Assembly (NCBI GenBank): GCA_016710885.1
Contig: JADJUC010000031.1
Coordinates: 1 to 64,000, forward strand
Source: Candidatus Proximibacter danicus
GTDB taxonomy: Bacteria > Pseudomonadota > Gammaproteobacteria > Burkholderiales > Rhodocyclaceae
DNA: 64,000 nucleotides
Direction of reading: 5' to 3'
The notes under the pieces: model-generated
What the model saw: the letters and a program-made list of their open reading frames with translations, nothing else
The model's database searches: none
What the model was told of the DNA's origin: nothing
Program-made: the position numbers and the translations under genes
Shown: one piece after another, positions 50,170 to 60,861 of the stretch
Position numbering within the stretch: position 1 is the stretch's first letter
Layout: every line of letters begins with the position of its first letter

Positions 50170-50918
50170 AGCAGCCCGAGGTAGAAAGCGACTTCGGCAA
50201 GTTGCTGCGTGGCGCCGAGGCAGTCGCCGGTATAGCCGCCCAGCCGGCGCTGGAACTTGCGCGTCAGCCAGGCGGTCGCCGCCGCTGCCAGCAGCACGCC
50301 GGTGATGACCGACAGCGGAGGCAGCAGCACCAGCGCAATGAGGCCAAAGAAGCCGGCGACGGCCAGTTCGCCGAGTGAAATGCGCGTGGCCAGCGGCTTG
50401 GCCTTGCCTTCGTCGCGGGCATAGTCGAGAAAGTGCATTACCGAGGTAGCGCAGAGCCGCGACAGCGCATGGCCGGCGATCAGCGCGGGTGCCACCAGCA
50501 GCATGTCGAGCTCAACCAGGGCCATGAACTTGGCGAGCAGCAGCAAGACCAGCGCGATGGCGCCGTAACTGCCGATGCGTGAGTCCTTCATGATTTCCAG
50601 CGTTCGTTCCCGCGTCCAGCCGCCGCCGAAGCCGTCGACCATGTCGGCCCAGCCGTCTTCGTGGAAGGCGCCGGTGACGAGAATGGTGGCGGCCATCGCC
50701 AGCAGCACGGCCAGCGTCTTCGGGAAGAAGAAGGAAGTGAGCGCGAAGACCAGCGCGCCAATCAGGCCGACGATCAGGCCGACCAGCGTGAAATAGCGCG
50801 CCGAATGGTTGAGCATCTCCGCCGAATGCCCGACCCAGGCCGGCACCGGCAGCCGCGTGAAGAAGCGGACGGCGCCGAAGAAATATTCCAACTCGCGGAT
50901 AAGAAGATTTTTAACCAC
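50154..50918 (-). CDS. cobS: Adenosylcobinamide-GDP ribazoletransferase
   Basis: 254 aa from GTG 50918 (MVKNLLIRELEYFFGAVRFFTRLP). A frame open further upstream to 50936 only translates the adjacent palindromic repeat. Membrane enzyme; the conserved GAFHEDGWADMVDGFGGGWTRERTLEIMKDSRIGSYG holds the Asp-rich metal site, and DCLGATQQLAEVAF lies near the C-terminus. Joins AdoCbi-GDP with alpha-ribazole. Confidence 0.92.
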   Translation of the reverse strand: MVKNLLIRELEYFFGAVRFFTRLPVPAWVGHSAEMLNHSARYFTLVGLIVGLIGALVFALTSFFFPKTLAVLLAMAATILVTGAFHEDGWADMVDGFGGGWTRERTLEIMKDSRIGSYGAIALVLLLLAKFMALVELDMLLVAPALIAGHALSRLCATSVMHFLDYARDEGKAKPLATRISLGELAVAGFFGLIALVLLPPLSVITGVLLAAAATAWLTRKFQRRLGGYTGDCLGATQQLAEVAFYLGLLCRFS

Positions 50919-51000
50919 GGCGTGCACAGCGAGCACGGCGAAGGCAAGAACCTTCAGGTAGCGCGCCCTTCGATTTTTTGTCGCCGTGCCCGCCGTGGTT
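50913..51000. repeat. Imperfect palindromic intergenic repeat (copy B)
   Basis: AACCACGGCG...GAGCACGGCGAA at the left and TCGCCGTGCCCGCCGTGGTT at the right form an inverted repeat of the same type as at 20034-20147 (shared CCACGG/CCGTGGTT ends). It fills the gap between cobT and cobS and touches both genes, so it would appear in the cobTS transcript as a stem-loop. Confidence 0.65.
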
Positions 51001-52061
51001 CATTTTTCGGTCCGCTCCGAAACCCCGGCCGATTCAAAGCTGGCCATCTCGTTGAGGAAGGCTGCTGCTGCCTTGACCAATGGCCAGGCCAGCGCCGCGC
51101 CGGTGCCTTCGCCGAGGCGCAGGCCGAGGTCGATCAGCGGTTCGGCATCGAGTGCCTTCAGTTGCGCCTGATGCCCGGGTTCGGCCGAGCGGTGGCAGAA
51201 CACGGCGTAGGGCAGGATGTTCGGCTCGATGCGCGCGGCAACGAGGAAGGCCGCACCGACGATGAAGCCGTCGATCAGCAGCACCATGCCGGCTTCCGCC
51301 GCGCCGAGCATGGCGCCGGCCATCATGGCGATCTCGAAGCCGCCGAATTCGGCCAGCACTGCCTGCGCATGTTCGCTGCTGCCCTTGGCGTCTGCCGGCA
51401 GGCCAGCACGTTCGGCAGCCTGCTTAAGCAGCGCGCGCTTGCGCGCCAGGCCGGGGTCGTCGAGGCCGGTGCCGCGGCCGATGCATTCATCGAGCGGCGT
51501 GCCGGTCAGAGTGTGGGTAATGAGCGAGGCAGCGGCGGTGTTGCCGATGCCCATTTCGCCGAAGCCGAGCACCTTGCAGCCGTTTGCTGCCAGTTCGCGC
51601 GCCAGCGCTGCGCCGCGGGCAATCGCCGTGTCGCGTTCGGCCGGTGTCATCGCCGCTTCTTCGATGTAGTTGCGGGTGCCCAGTGCCACCTTGGCGTCGA
51701 TCAGTCCGTCGCGCTCTCCGAAGTCGCGGGCGACCCCGGCATCGACCACCTTCAGCCCGAGGCCGTTGGCGCGGGCGAAGACGTTGATGGCGGCGCCGCC
51801 GGCGAGGAAATTTTCCACCATCTGCCAGGTCACGTCCTGCGGGAAGGCCGAGACGCCGGCCTTGGCCGCGCCATGGTCGCCGGCGAAGACAGCGATGTGC
51901 GGCGCGTCGAGAGACGGCGTCAGCGTCTGCTGGATCAGGCCGATCTGCAGCGCCAGGCGCTCCAGCATGCCCAGCGCGCCCTGCGGCTTGGTCTTCAAAT
52001 CGATCTTGTGCTGCAGGGCGGCGGTCAGCCTGGTATCGGGGCGGGCAATATGGAAACTCAT
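51000..52061 (-). CDS. cobT: Nicotinate-nucleotide:dimethylbenzimidazole phosphoribosyltransferase
   Basis: 353 aa. Motifs HIAVFAGDHGAAKAGVSAFPQDVT, FLAGGAAINVFAR, GEMGIGNTAAASLI, GRGTGLDDPGLARK and the C-terminal RLGEGTGAALAWPLVKAA, where the catalytic Glu lies, match CobT. Makes alpha-ribazole-5'-phosphate. Transcribed toward cobS and cobC; divergent from cobU. Confidence 0.97.
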   Translation of the reverse strand: MSFHIARPDTRLTAALQHKIDLKTKPQGALGMLERLALQIGLIQQTLTPSLDAPHIAVFAGDHGAAKAGVSAFPQDVTWQMVENFLAGGAAINVFARANGLGLKVVDAGVARDFGERDGLIDAKVALGTRNYIEEAAMTPAERDTAIARGAALARELAANGCKVLGFGEMGIGNTAAASLITHTLTGTPLDECIGRGTGLDDPGLARKRALLKQAAERAGLPADAKGSSEHAQAVLAEFGGFEIAMMAGAMLGAAEAGMVLLIDGFIVGAAFLVAARIEPNILPYAVFCHRSAEPGHQAQLKALDAEPLIDLGLRLGEGTGAALAWPLVKAAAAFLNEMASFESAGVSERTEK

Positions 52062-52125
52062 GAAATGTCTGCTTTAGGGAAATGCGGCGATTATACCGGC
52101 AGCCCTCCTGTGCTATTTTTGACCC

Positions 52126-52671
52126 ATGAGAGAACTTGTCATTGGTGGGGCCCGTTCGGGCAAGAGTGCGCTGGCTGAAAAACGTGCAGCAGAGAGTGGC
52201 TTGCGCGTCATCTACGTGGCGACGGCAGAAATTCAGGATGAAGAAATGGCGCGCCGTATTGCCCATCATCGCGCTCGTCGCCCGGTCGAATGGGGGCTGG
52301 TTGAGGCGCCCTTGCATCTAGCGGCAGCGCTGGAGGTGAATGCTGCCAAGGACACCTGTCTCGTGGTCGACTGTCTGACCCTGTGGCTTTCGAACCTGCT
52401 CTTCGCCGGTGCCGCCGCGCACCAGGTCGAAGCTGGTCAGGCGGTCGATTGTCCGCTGCTCGAACGCGAAACTGCGGCACTGATTGAAATTCTGCCGACC
52501 CTGCCGGGTTGGATCACGCTCGTTTCCAACGAAGTCGGCTGGGGCATCGTGCCGATGCACCCGGTCTCGCGCTGTTTCGCTGACGAGCAGGGGCGGCTCA
52601 ACCAGCGCGTGGCGGCGGTCTGCGATCGCGTCACGCTGGTAGCGGCAGGGCTGCCGCTGACGCTCAAGTAA
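52126..52671 (+). CDS. cobU: Adenosylcobinamide kinase/guanylyltransferase
   Basis: 181 aa. P-loop GGARSGKSALAE at the N-terminus, HHRARRPVEWGLVEAP (GMP-accepting His region), VVDCLTLWLSNLL and TLVSNEVGWGIVPMHPVSR are CobU/CobP signatures. Phosphorylates and guanylylates adenosylcobinamide. Divergent from cobT with a 64-bp gap. No cobalamin riboswitch is evident in the gap. Confidence 0.96.
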   Translation: MRELVIGGARSGKSALAEKRAAESGLRVIYVATAEIQDEEMARRIAHHRARRPVEWGLVEAPLHLAAALEVNAAKDTCLVVDCLTLWLSNLLFAGAAAHQVEAGQAVDCPLLERETAALIEILPTLPGWITLVSNEVGWGIVPMHPVSRCFADEQGRLNQRVAAVCDRVTLVAAGLPLTLK

Positions 52672-52704
52672 GGGTAAGCTGCAAAAAAACAGGGAGAGAG
52701 ATCC

Positions 52705-53319
52705 ATGCACCGCCTGCTCGACGTACTCGCTTCCGGGGTGCACGACACCAAGAATCAACTCTTTATTGCCGAGTCGGAGATTGCGGCGCTCGAGGCAAAA
52801 CACGGCCTCGATCTCTCTGAGGCACGTTACGCAATAGAGCTGGCGTCTAGCCGCCTCTCTCGTACCCTTGTGGCCTATCACCTGCTGCGCAAGGATGCGA
52901 CGCTGGCAGTCGTGCCAGCAGTAATCGACGATCTGTGCGCCGAAGTGCTCCTTGACCAGAAAAAACATCTGGCACACGCCGGCATTGAACTGGAAGTTGC
53001 CTGCGCTGTTCGTGACGAATGGCCGCTCGATCGCGACCTGATTACTGACGTGCTCAACAACGCCGTGCAGAATGCCGGCCGCCATGCTCGCAGCAAGGTG
53101 TGCCTGAAGGCGTGGAATGATGACACCACCCTCTTTTTTCGCATCGAGGATGACGGGGCAGGATTTGCTGAATCGCAGGCAGGGATTACGCGCGGCACGG
53201 GCCTTATCGTGGCCGAGCGGATCATCTCGCTGCACCAGCGGGGCGGGCGGCACGGCAGTCTGCATCTCGCGAACGGCGGCGAGCTGGGTGGCGGCTTCTT
53301 CGAGATGCACCTTCCCTGA
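52705..53319 (+). CDS. Minimal soluble histidine kinase (no sensor domain)
   Basis: 204 aa starting MHRLLDVLASGVHDTKNQLFIAESEI. The H-box-like His is in GVHDTKNQL; ATPase boxes are DVLNNAVQNAGRH (N), IEDDGAGFAES (G1) and GTGLIVAERIISLHQRGG (G2). No membrane or sensory domain precedes the H-box, so it must be controlled by a partner. Nine bp upstream of the response regulator. Confidence 0.85.
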   Translation: MHRLLDVLASGVHDTKNQLFIAESEIAALEAKHGLDLSEARYAIELASSRLSRTLVAYHLLRKDATLAVVPAVIDDLCAEVLLDQKKHLAHAGIELEVACAVRDEWPLDRDLITDVLNNAVQNAGRHARSKVCLKAWNDDTTLFFRIEDDGAGFAESQAGITRGTGLIVAERIISLHQRGGRHGSLHLANGGELGGGFFEMHLP

Positions 53320-53327
53320 AGTCCGCC

Positions 53328-54680
53328 ATGGCAATCATTGACTACCGCCAGAAGAAATTTCTCGTCATCGACGATCAGCCGATGGCGCGCGAAAGTCTGC
53401 GGGCCATCGCCCAGACGGCAGGCGCGTTTGCCGTCGATTTCGCCCCCGGTTATCAGGAGGCCATCTTCAAGATCCGCAATAACACGCCGGACATCATCCT
53501 CTGTGATTACATGCTGGGTGGTGGCCGTTCCGGCCAGCAACTGCTGGAGGAACTGCGCCGTTTCAACCTGCTCCCCGATGAAACCATCTTCATGATGGTC
53601 ACCGGCGAACAATCCTACGAGCAGGTCGTTGCCGCCGTCGAGCTGGTGCCGGACGACTACATCATCAAGCCCTTCTCGCCTGACAAGCTGATCCTGCGCC
53701 TCGACCGGGTTGCTGCCAAGAAACAGTTCTTCGCCGCTTTCTATCGCGAAAAGCGCAAGCAGGAATACGCCAGCGCGTTGGCCATTCTGGCGAGTATCAA
53801 GGATAGCGAGGCCGGGCGCGCCTACCGTTTCGAGTCGCTGCGTCAGGAGGCTGAGGTGCACCTGGTGTCCGGCGACGCAGAGAAAGCCGAGACGGCCTAT
53901 CGCAACATTCTTGAACGCTACGAATTTCCCTGGGCACGGGCCGGAGTGGCCAAGTCCCTGCACCGCCAGAATCGCCTGACCGAGGCGCGCGAGGAAATCG
54001 ACAAAGTAGTGGCCGGAACCCCCCACTACTTTGACGCCGCCGACCTCAAGGCCAACATCTGCATGGCACAGGGCGAGCACGCCGAAGCGCAGAAGGTGCT
54101 CGACGAAGTGGCGAAAAAAACGCCACGCAATTACCTGCGCAAGCGTTTGCTGGCGGAGGCCGCCGAGCTTAATGGCGATATCGCAACGGCGCAGGCGGCA
54201 ATGGCCGACGTGGTCGCCAACGACAACATGCCCGGTGCTGTCTCAGCAGAAGATCAGCTGACGCTGGCGCGTACGCATGTCGGTGCTGGCGACATGATTT
54301 CTGCCGAGAAGGTGCTGCTGCTCATGCGCGAATCCGAAGTCATGAACCTCGATCTGGCACGTCAGGCCAGTTTTTCCGCGCTGCTCGCGGTAGCCTCGCC
54401 GGACAAGGGGAAACCAAAATTTTCCGGCCTGCGCCCTGCCCTGCTCGCCTCGCCGTTGCCGACGATATCGCGGGTCGACGTGCTGCGCGCCGCGTTAACG
54501 GTAGACGATCGCGAGCTAGCCGATACTCAAGCCCGGCAGATCATGTCGGGTGATGATGCCAAACGGGTTTTTGGTGTCGTGCGCAAGCTTTATGCCCTGC
54601 AGGGGCGCGAACCTGATTTTCGCGAGATGCAGCGCCAGGTCGCGCTGCAGCGGATACATCATGACGAAAGCACCGAGTGA
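53328..54680 (+). CDS. Response regulator with TPR-type output region
   Basis: 450 aa. Receiver domain about 10-135: acidic pair in LVIDDQP, phospho-acceptor Asp in IILCDYML, Thr in MMVTGEQ and Lys in YIIKPFSPD. The remaining 300 residues are tandem helical repeats of TPR type (EVHLVSGDAEKAETAYRNILERYEFPWA, LKANICMAQGEHAEAQKVLDEV). The output is therefore protein-protein rather than DNA binding. Paired with the kinase just upstream. Confidence 0.88.
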   Translation: MAIIDYRQKKFLVIDDQPMARESLRAIAQTAGAFAVDFAPGYQEAIFKIRNNTPDIILCDYMLGGGRSGQQLLEELRRFNLLPDETIFMMVTGEQSYEQVVAAVELVPDDYIIKPFSPDKLILRLDRVAAKKQFFAAFYREKRKQEYASALAILASIKDSEAGRAYRFESLRQEAEVHLVSGDAEKAETAYRNILERYEFPWARAGVAKSLHRQNRLTEAREEIDKVVAGTPHYFDAADLKANICMAQGEHAEAQKVLDEVAKKTPRNYLRKRLLAEAAELNGDIATAQAAMADVVANDNMPGAVSAEDQLTLARTHVGAGDMISAEKVLLLMRESEVMNLDLARQASFSALLAVASPDKGKPKFSGLRPALLASPLPTISRVDVLRAALTVDDRELADTQARQIMSGDDAKRVFGVVRKLYALQGREPDFREMQRQVALQRIHHDESTE

Positions 54681-54820
54681 TGGCCTACCTCTGCGGCCAA
54701 GCGCTTCGCGAAAGTCTAATGGCGGAAGGCAGGTCGGTATGCAGCTTGGTATTCCGCCCGCAGTTTCCGATCTATACACTTAACCTTCTTTTTATTTCCT
54801 GACCACATGGAGAACACAGC

Positions 54821-55027
54821 ATGCGAGGTTTGTTTGAGTACCGGCTTGAAGGCAATGGTGATGCGCTGGCACTGGGGGTCAATCTTGACTCGGTAAGCGC
54901 CAAGGCCCTTGCCCGGCTCGATCGTTACATCAACTGGGAAGAAATCCTGAAACTGACGGAGAACGACCCCGAGGCTGCACATGCCGCAGAACGCCTGCAC
55001 ACCGTTTTGCAGCATATGGGTCGGTAG
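54821..55027 (+). CDS. Small hypothetical protein
   Basis: 68 aa starting MRGLFEYRLEGNGDALALGVNLDSVSAKAL and ending LHTVLQHMGR, acidic and helical. SD GGAGAACACAGC. Followed by a hairpin terminator, so it is probably its own transcript or the last gene after the response regulator. No family recognised. Confidence 0.6.
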   Translation: MRGLFEYRLEGNGDALALGVNLDSVSAKALARLDRYINWEEILKLTENDPEAAHAAERLHTVLQHMGR

Positions 55028-55060
55028 CCGGCTTGTTGCCGTTCCCCGGCAACGGCGAAT

Positions 55061-55090
55061 GCCCTGCGGCACAGGGCTGTTTGTATTTTA
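55061..55090 (+). terminator. Intrinsic terminator
   Basis: GCCCTG-CGGCA-CAGGGC followed by TGTTTGTATTTTA. A second hairpin (GTTGCCG/CGGCAAC) lies just before it at 55036-55054. Confidence 0.65.
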
Positions 55091-55177
55091 TCGTCAGGGA
55101 AATGAACTGAGATGCTTGAACGGGGCAGGTACGCTCCGTTCTTTTTTTGTAGTGCGGACCCTTAGGAGGAGGCTTGC

Positions 55178-55717
55178 ATGACAACCCATCGATTGATTAC
55201 GGGAACGCTTTCTGTATTACTCATGGCGGCAACCCCGGCTTTTGCCCAGAACCCGAACATGACCGCTGAACGGATGGCAGAGTTCCAGAAACAGTTGCAG
55301 GAGCAGCAGCGCAAAGGAAAGATTGCTCCCGGCGTACAGATACCGGGCGGCACAGTTACCGAAACACCATCGGACAAGTACGGCGGTGCAGACAAGTCAG
55401 AACTGGTAAAGCTCACTCGGAGTACTTGGCAGAGCAAGTATCCTCAGGACCAGATTCTGGCGATCCGGATCGGGATGCAAAACTGGGAGCGCAAATCCGA
55501 GAAGCGCTGGAGCAGCGGCACGAATTCCTGGTACATGGTCGATTACTCACAAATCCAGGCGATGGTCATCGTAAAAAAGGATGCGCAGTTTGCCGCGATC
55601 TATCCTTTCAATATTTCGAAGGACCACACCGACGGCAATAAAATCAGCGTTGATGCGACTGGCAGGGAAAATCCGATGATGCATCGGCAGATTGCCCTGG
55701 GCGACCTGAAACTCTGA
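55178..55717 (+). CDS. Secreted hypothetical protein
   Basis: 179 aa. Signal peptide RLITGTLSVLLMAATPAFA with cleavage after AFA. The mature part has a Gln-rich segment (MAEFQKQLQEQQRKG) and a C-terminal domain (RIGMQNWERKSEKRW, WYMVDYSQIQAMVIVKKD). SD AGGAGGAGGCTTGC. No family recognised; periplasmic or secreted. Confidence 0.7.
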   Translation: MTTHRLITGTLSVLLMAATPAFAQNPNMTAERMAEFQKQLQEQQRKGKIAPGVQIPGGTVTETPSDKYGGADKSELVKLTRSTWQSKYPQDQILAIRIGMQNWERKSEKRWSSGTNSWYMVDYSQIQAMVIVKKDAQFAAIYPFNISKDHTDGNKISVDATGRENPMMHRQIALGDLKL

Positions 55718-55806
55718 CGCAACGATGGAGGGCGTGCACGGCAACGTGGCGCCTTCCTCCGCTGGATGGGTCTACGCGTCTTCTCGGGACAGATTGAAAG
55801 CTGGTG

Positions 55807-57147
55807 TTAGCGCGACTCCTTGATCAGCCTCCCGGAACTTGGCTGCACCGGCCGCGCATTGTTGGGATAGAGGCGCGAGAAGATGGCGATCTGCTCGGCG
55901 GAAACCTGAACTGGCTGCCGCATCACCAGCCATTGCACGTTCTCCGTGCACGGCGGCGTCGTCAGCGACCCCATGTAGGTGTAGTAGGCGCGGTCCGCCG
56001 GCAGGAACGAGGCCGGGTCGACCGCCACGCTTGGCGGCGCCACTTCCTCGTTCTTTTCCAGCGGCATGTAATTCCACAATGCCTGGATGAAAGGATTCTC
56101 TGCCCCTTTTTCCATCAGCACGGCAACCACCGCCAGACGACCATCCTCGGCCTTGTGCACGAAGTGCGCGACCATGTCGAAGCCACGGCTGTTGATTCGT
56201 TCTTCCGCCGGCCGGTGAAAGTGAAACTGAACTAGCTCATAGTTCTTGCCGAGCAGAGAGAGGCTGCTTCCGCCCACAGCGACCTGCACGGTATGCCCGT
56301 TGTCAACGATACGAAACGGCGATGGCCGCCAGGCAAAATCGATGGCCGGCTGGTCGACGCGAATACCATCGCGGATATTGATCGGCGACTGGCGCTTGCC
56401 GCTGGCACAGGCGCCGTATTCCGGACGCAGTTTGCTCCAGTTGTCCGGCCCCCCCTCCCCTTCGTAGTCCCAGTGGATATGGGCATGCGTCTTCTTTGCC
56501 GGGAGCGAACGGGAGACAGGTTTTGGCGCTTTCTTCGGCGCATTCGGCACGTCGACAGTCGAAGCGACGGACGCTTTCACCTGTTCTTTTGCGGGCTCTT
56601 TTGCCGGTGCCGGCAAAGTCGCCGCCTTCACCCCTTTCTGCACTTCCTTCTGGATCATCGCCTCGTTGGCACGACGAAGGTCGGCCGCTGCCTCATTGGC
56701 CTTTTCGGCCATCTTCATGGCGGCGGTTTGCGCATCGCCTGGCGAGCGTGGGCGACAAACCTCACGCAGCAGCTTGTCGTCCAGACTGCCGGACCGCACC
56801 GGCATTTCTACCGCGGTTCTCACCTCTTCTTCGCGCAACAATTCACCATCGACCTTGCGCCAGGTTCGTTTCAGCGTGACGTAGGTGCGCCGCCCGCAAT
56901 CGTAGCGGGTCAGTGCCTCAATGCTTTTGTATGCCCCGGAGGTGCGTGGGTCGGTCAGTTCCTTCTCGAACAGAATGCGCCCCAGAACAACCTGCTTGTT
57001 CCCCTCTTCCTGGCGAACGCTGGCCGGGTCAATCTCGACTCGCTTGTTGGCATCGGAAGAAATGGCGACCCACGCCGCCTCGGCGGCCATGGGCAGGGCA
57101 GCAATCAAAAAAACAGCGACAAGACGCTGACGCGCGGTGCGACACAT
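55807..57147 (-). CDS. Alpha-class carbonic anhydrase with N-terminal extension
   Basis: 446 aa from ATG 57147 (SD AGGGAG). Signal peptide (LVAVFLIAALPMAAEA). Residues to about 130 form a surface-adhesin-like domain (WVAISSDANKRVEIDPASVRQ, CGRRTYVTLKR), followed by a coiled/Ala-Lys-Pro-rich linker. The C-terminal 220 residues are an alpha carbonic anhydrase: QSPINI, Zn ligands in VQFHFHRPAEE and VAHFVHK, and SLTTPPCTE. It hydrates CO2 in the periplasm. The N-terminal fusion is unusual. Confidence 0.88.
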   Translation of the reverse strand: MCRTARQRLVAVFLIAALPMAAEAAWVAISSDANKRVEIDPASVRQEEGNKQVVLGRILFEKELTDPRTSGAYKSIEALTRYDCGRRTYVTLKRTWRKVDGELLREEEVRTAVEMPVRSGSLDDKLLREVCRPRSPGDAQTAAMKMAEKANEAAADLRRANEAMIQKEVQKGVKAATLPAPAKEPAKEQVKASVASTVDVPNAPKKAPKPVSRSLPAKKTHAHIHWDYEGEGGPDNWSKLRPEYGACASGKRQSPINIRDGIRVDQPAIDFAWRPSPFRIVDNGHTVQVAVGGSSLSLLGKNYELVQFHFHRPAEERINSRGFDMVAHFVHKAEDGRLAVVAVLMEKGAENPFIQALWNYMPLEKNEEVAPPSVAVDPASFLPADRAYYTYMGSLTTPPCTENVQWLVMRQPVQVSAEQIAIFSRLYPNNARPVQPSSGRLIKESR

Positions 57148-57277
57148 GGAGCACTCCCTAGAATTCGATTCTTTATTCTCGTAACGTAAACGAATCGGCA
57201 GCGAATCACAAAACTTTAGTTGCAACCTTGGCTTTCCTTGCCATTCCACTGATTTTCAAGTAATTTTGTGACCTCAC

Positions 57278-57362
57278 GTTAGGGGTGCCGTTGGCGTTGT
57301 CGCAATGGCTGAGAGAGACCCTCCGAACCTGTACGGGTCATGCCGTCTGCAGGGAAACGACG
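57278..57362 (+). promoter_or_regulatory. TPP riboswitch (thi box)
   Basis: GTTAGGGGTGCC at the 5' side, GGCTGAGAGAGACCC (pyrimidine-sensing helix), GAACCTGTACGGGTCATGCCG and CAGGGAAACGAC at the 3' side reproduce the thi-box order and pairing. It lies 108 bp upstream of thiC. Binding of thiamine pyrophosphate should lower thiC expression; the mechanism (translation or termination) is not clear from the sequence. Confidence 0.93.
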
Positions 57363-57469
57363 CAGTTATCCGATTTCCGAATCGAACTTCCGTCCCTCCT
57401 TGCACGTCTCAGCCCCGTAGATCGCGTTAACGCAAACTCGGCACACTCGGCACACTCGCAAGGAGCACC

Positions 57470-59386
<1,917 letters not shown>

Positions 59387-59562
59387 CCTTGCCGGCCATC
59401 ATCCGGAAAGCTCCGTTCGGGCGGAATGTGAAATACGTCACATCGAACCCTATTACCAAAGTGGTAGGGTGCTGAAAACGCTCAAATAAAATCGGGCGCT
59501 CGGCCGAAACACCGGTTGCAGCGCACCGATAAAAGGCGCTTCAATCCGGAGGAGGAAGGGTG

Positions 59563-59610
59563 ATGGCATCCTGCTATACGCGCAATCAATCATTGGTGCT
59601 CAGGGCGTGA
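59563..59610 (+). CDS. 15-codon leader ORF overlapping the HD gene start
   Basis: A near-perfect SD (GGAGGAGGAAGGG) precedes ATG 59563, which encodes MASCYTRNQSLVLRA. The stop TGA overlaps the GTG start of the next gene (GTGA). The arrangement indicates translational coupling. Alternatively it is the true N-terminus of the downstream protein and a one-base indel separates them. Positions 59387-59562 hold no other gene. Confidence 0.45.
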   Translation: MASCYTRNQSLVLRA

Positions 59611-60554
59611 CCGCCGCGCACGCCCAGTTGCCGGAAATCGGCGGCCAGGCTGATCTGGCCGATCCGCACTCGGTACTAATTGCCATTGAAGACATTTTCA
59701 ATCGTCGTTTCGGTAAGGCATGGCCGCAGGCGGTCCTTGCCCGTGCCATCAACGATGTGGCGCGCGCCTACGGCGGTCAGTTTTCCGGCTTGCTCGCCTG
59801 CGACACCCCTTACCACGACTTGCGTCACACGCTCGACACAGCGCTGGCCATGGCCCGCATGGTCGATGGCCACGAAGCTTCGCGACAGCGCCCGGGTCCA
59901 GCTTTCGGCGCAGAGCTTTGCTTGGTCGGCGTGCTGTTGGCGCTGTTTCACGACATCGGCTTCGTGCGCCGTAAAGGTGAGGAAGCCTTTACCGGTGCGC
60001 AACTGGTGCGCATTCACGAAGGGCGTGGCATTGAATTCGCGGTGGCCTTTTTCGAACGCGCCGGCCTGCCGCAGTATCAGCCGATGGCCCGGTTGATCCT
60101 GGCCACCGCCTTCCGCGAGAACCTGGACACCCTGTTCGCCGCGCACAACAGCACCGAAGTTGCGCTGGCCTGCATGACCGCCAGCGCCGACGTGCTCAGC
60201 CAACTTTCCGACCGCTTCTACCTCGAACGCTGCCGTGATTTTCTCTACCAGGGGTTCGTGCTCGGCGGCATGGACCGCATCACCAACAGTGACGGTGTTG
60301 AAAGCATCCTTTACCAGAACGCGGAAGACCTGCTGCGCAAGACGCCCTGGTTTTTCGAGTCGGTGATCATGAAGCGCCTTGAACACGACCTGCGCGGCAC
60401 CTACCGCTATCTCGACGACCATTTCGGTGGCCAGAACCCCTACGTACGCTCGATGTTCGCCAACATCGAATTTCTCAAGAATGTCGTCGACAGCGAGGAT
60501 TTCTCGCGCTTGCGCCGTCACCCGCAACCGCTTTTCTGCGCCCACGCAGCCTGA
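59607..60554 (+). CDS. HD-domain phosphohydrolase (PDE-like)
   Basis: 315 aa from GTG 59607. Metal ligands: TPYHDLRHTLDTALAM (His), LLALFHDIGFVRR (HD pair) and a downstream Asp (TASADVLSQLSD), the order of class I-type cyclic-nucleotide phosphodiesterase or HD hydrolase folds. No sensory domain. No own SD near the GTG, so it depends on the 15-codon leader ORF. Confidence 0.75.
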   Translation: MTAAHAQLPEIGGQADLADPHSVLIAIEDIFNRRFGKAWPQAVLARAINDVARAYGGQFSGLLACDTPYHDLRHTLDTALAMARMVDGHEASRQRPGPAFGAELCLVGVLLALFHDIGFVRRKGEEAFTGAQLVRIHEGRGIEFAVAFFERAGLPQYQPMARLILATAFRENLDTLFAAHNSTEVALACMTASADVLSQLSDRFYLERCRDFLYQGFVLGGMDRITNSDGVESILYQNAEDLLRKTPWFFESVIMKRLEHDLRGTYRYLDDHFGGQNPYVRSMFANIEFLKNVVDSEDFSRLRRHPQPLFCAHAA

Positions 60555-60568
60555 ACGCTGCCCCGCCC

Positions 60569-60823
60569 TTGGATTGTCGCCCCGACTGCGCTGCCTGCTG
60601 CATCGCGCCCTCGATCACCAGCCCGCTGCCCGGCATGCCGAACGGCAAGCCGGCCGGGATGCGCTGCGTTCAGCTCGACGAGCAGAACCGCTGCCGCGTC
60701 TTCGGTCGGCCGGAGCGACCGGCCTTCTGCGCCGGCCTGCAGCCATCGGCCGAAATGTGCGGCGACTCGCGCGAACAGGCCGTTGCCTGGCTGACGCGAC
60801 TGGAAAGGGCGACTGCGCCCTGA
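60569..60823 (+). CDS. YkgJ-family Cys-cluster protein
   Basis: 84 aa from a likely TTG start at 60569 (MDCRPDCAACCIAPSITSPLPGMPNGKPAG). Cys pattern C-x3-C-x2-CC, then C33, C42, C54 and C64, as in the UPF0153/YkgJ zinc/iron chelators. Starts 14 bp after the HD gene and probably shares its transcript. Confidence 0.75.
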   Translation: MDCRPDCAACCIAPSITSPLPGMPNGKPAGMRCVQLDEQNRCRVFGRPERPAFCAGLQPSAEMCGDSREQAVAWLTRLERATAP

Positions 60824-60861
60824 ATGCTAGAATCCGGGTCTTTCCCTTGCGCTAGCCTCCT

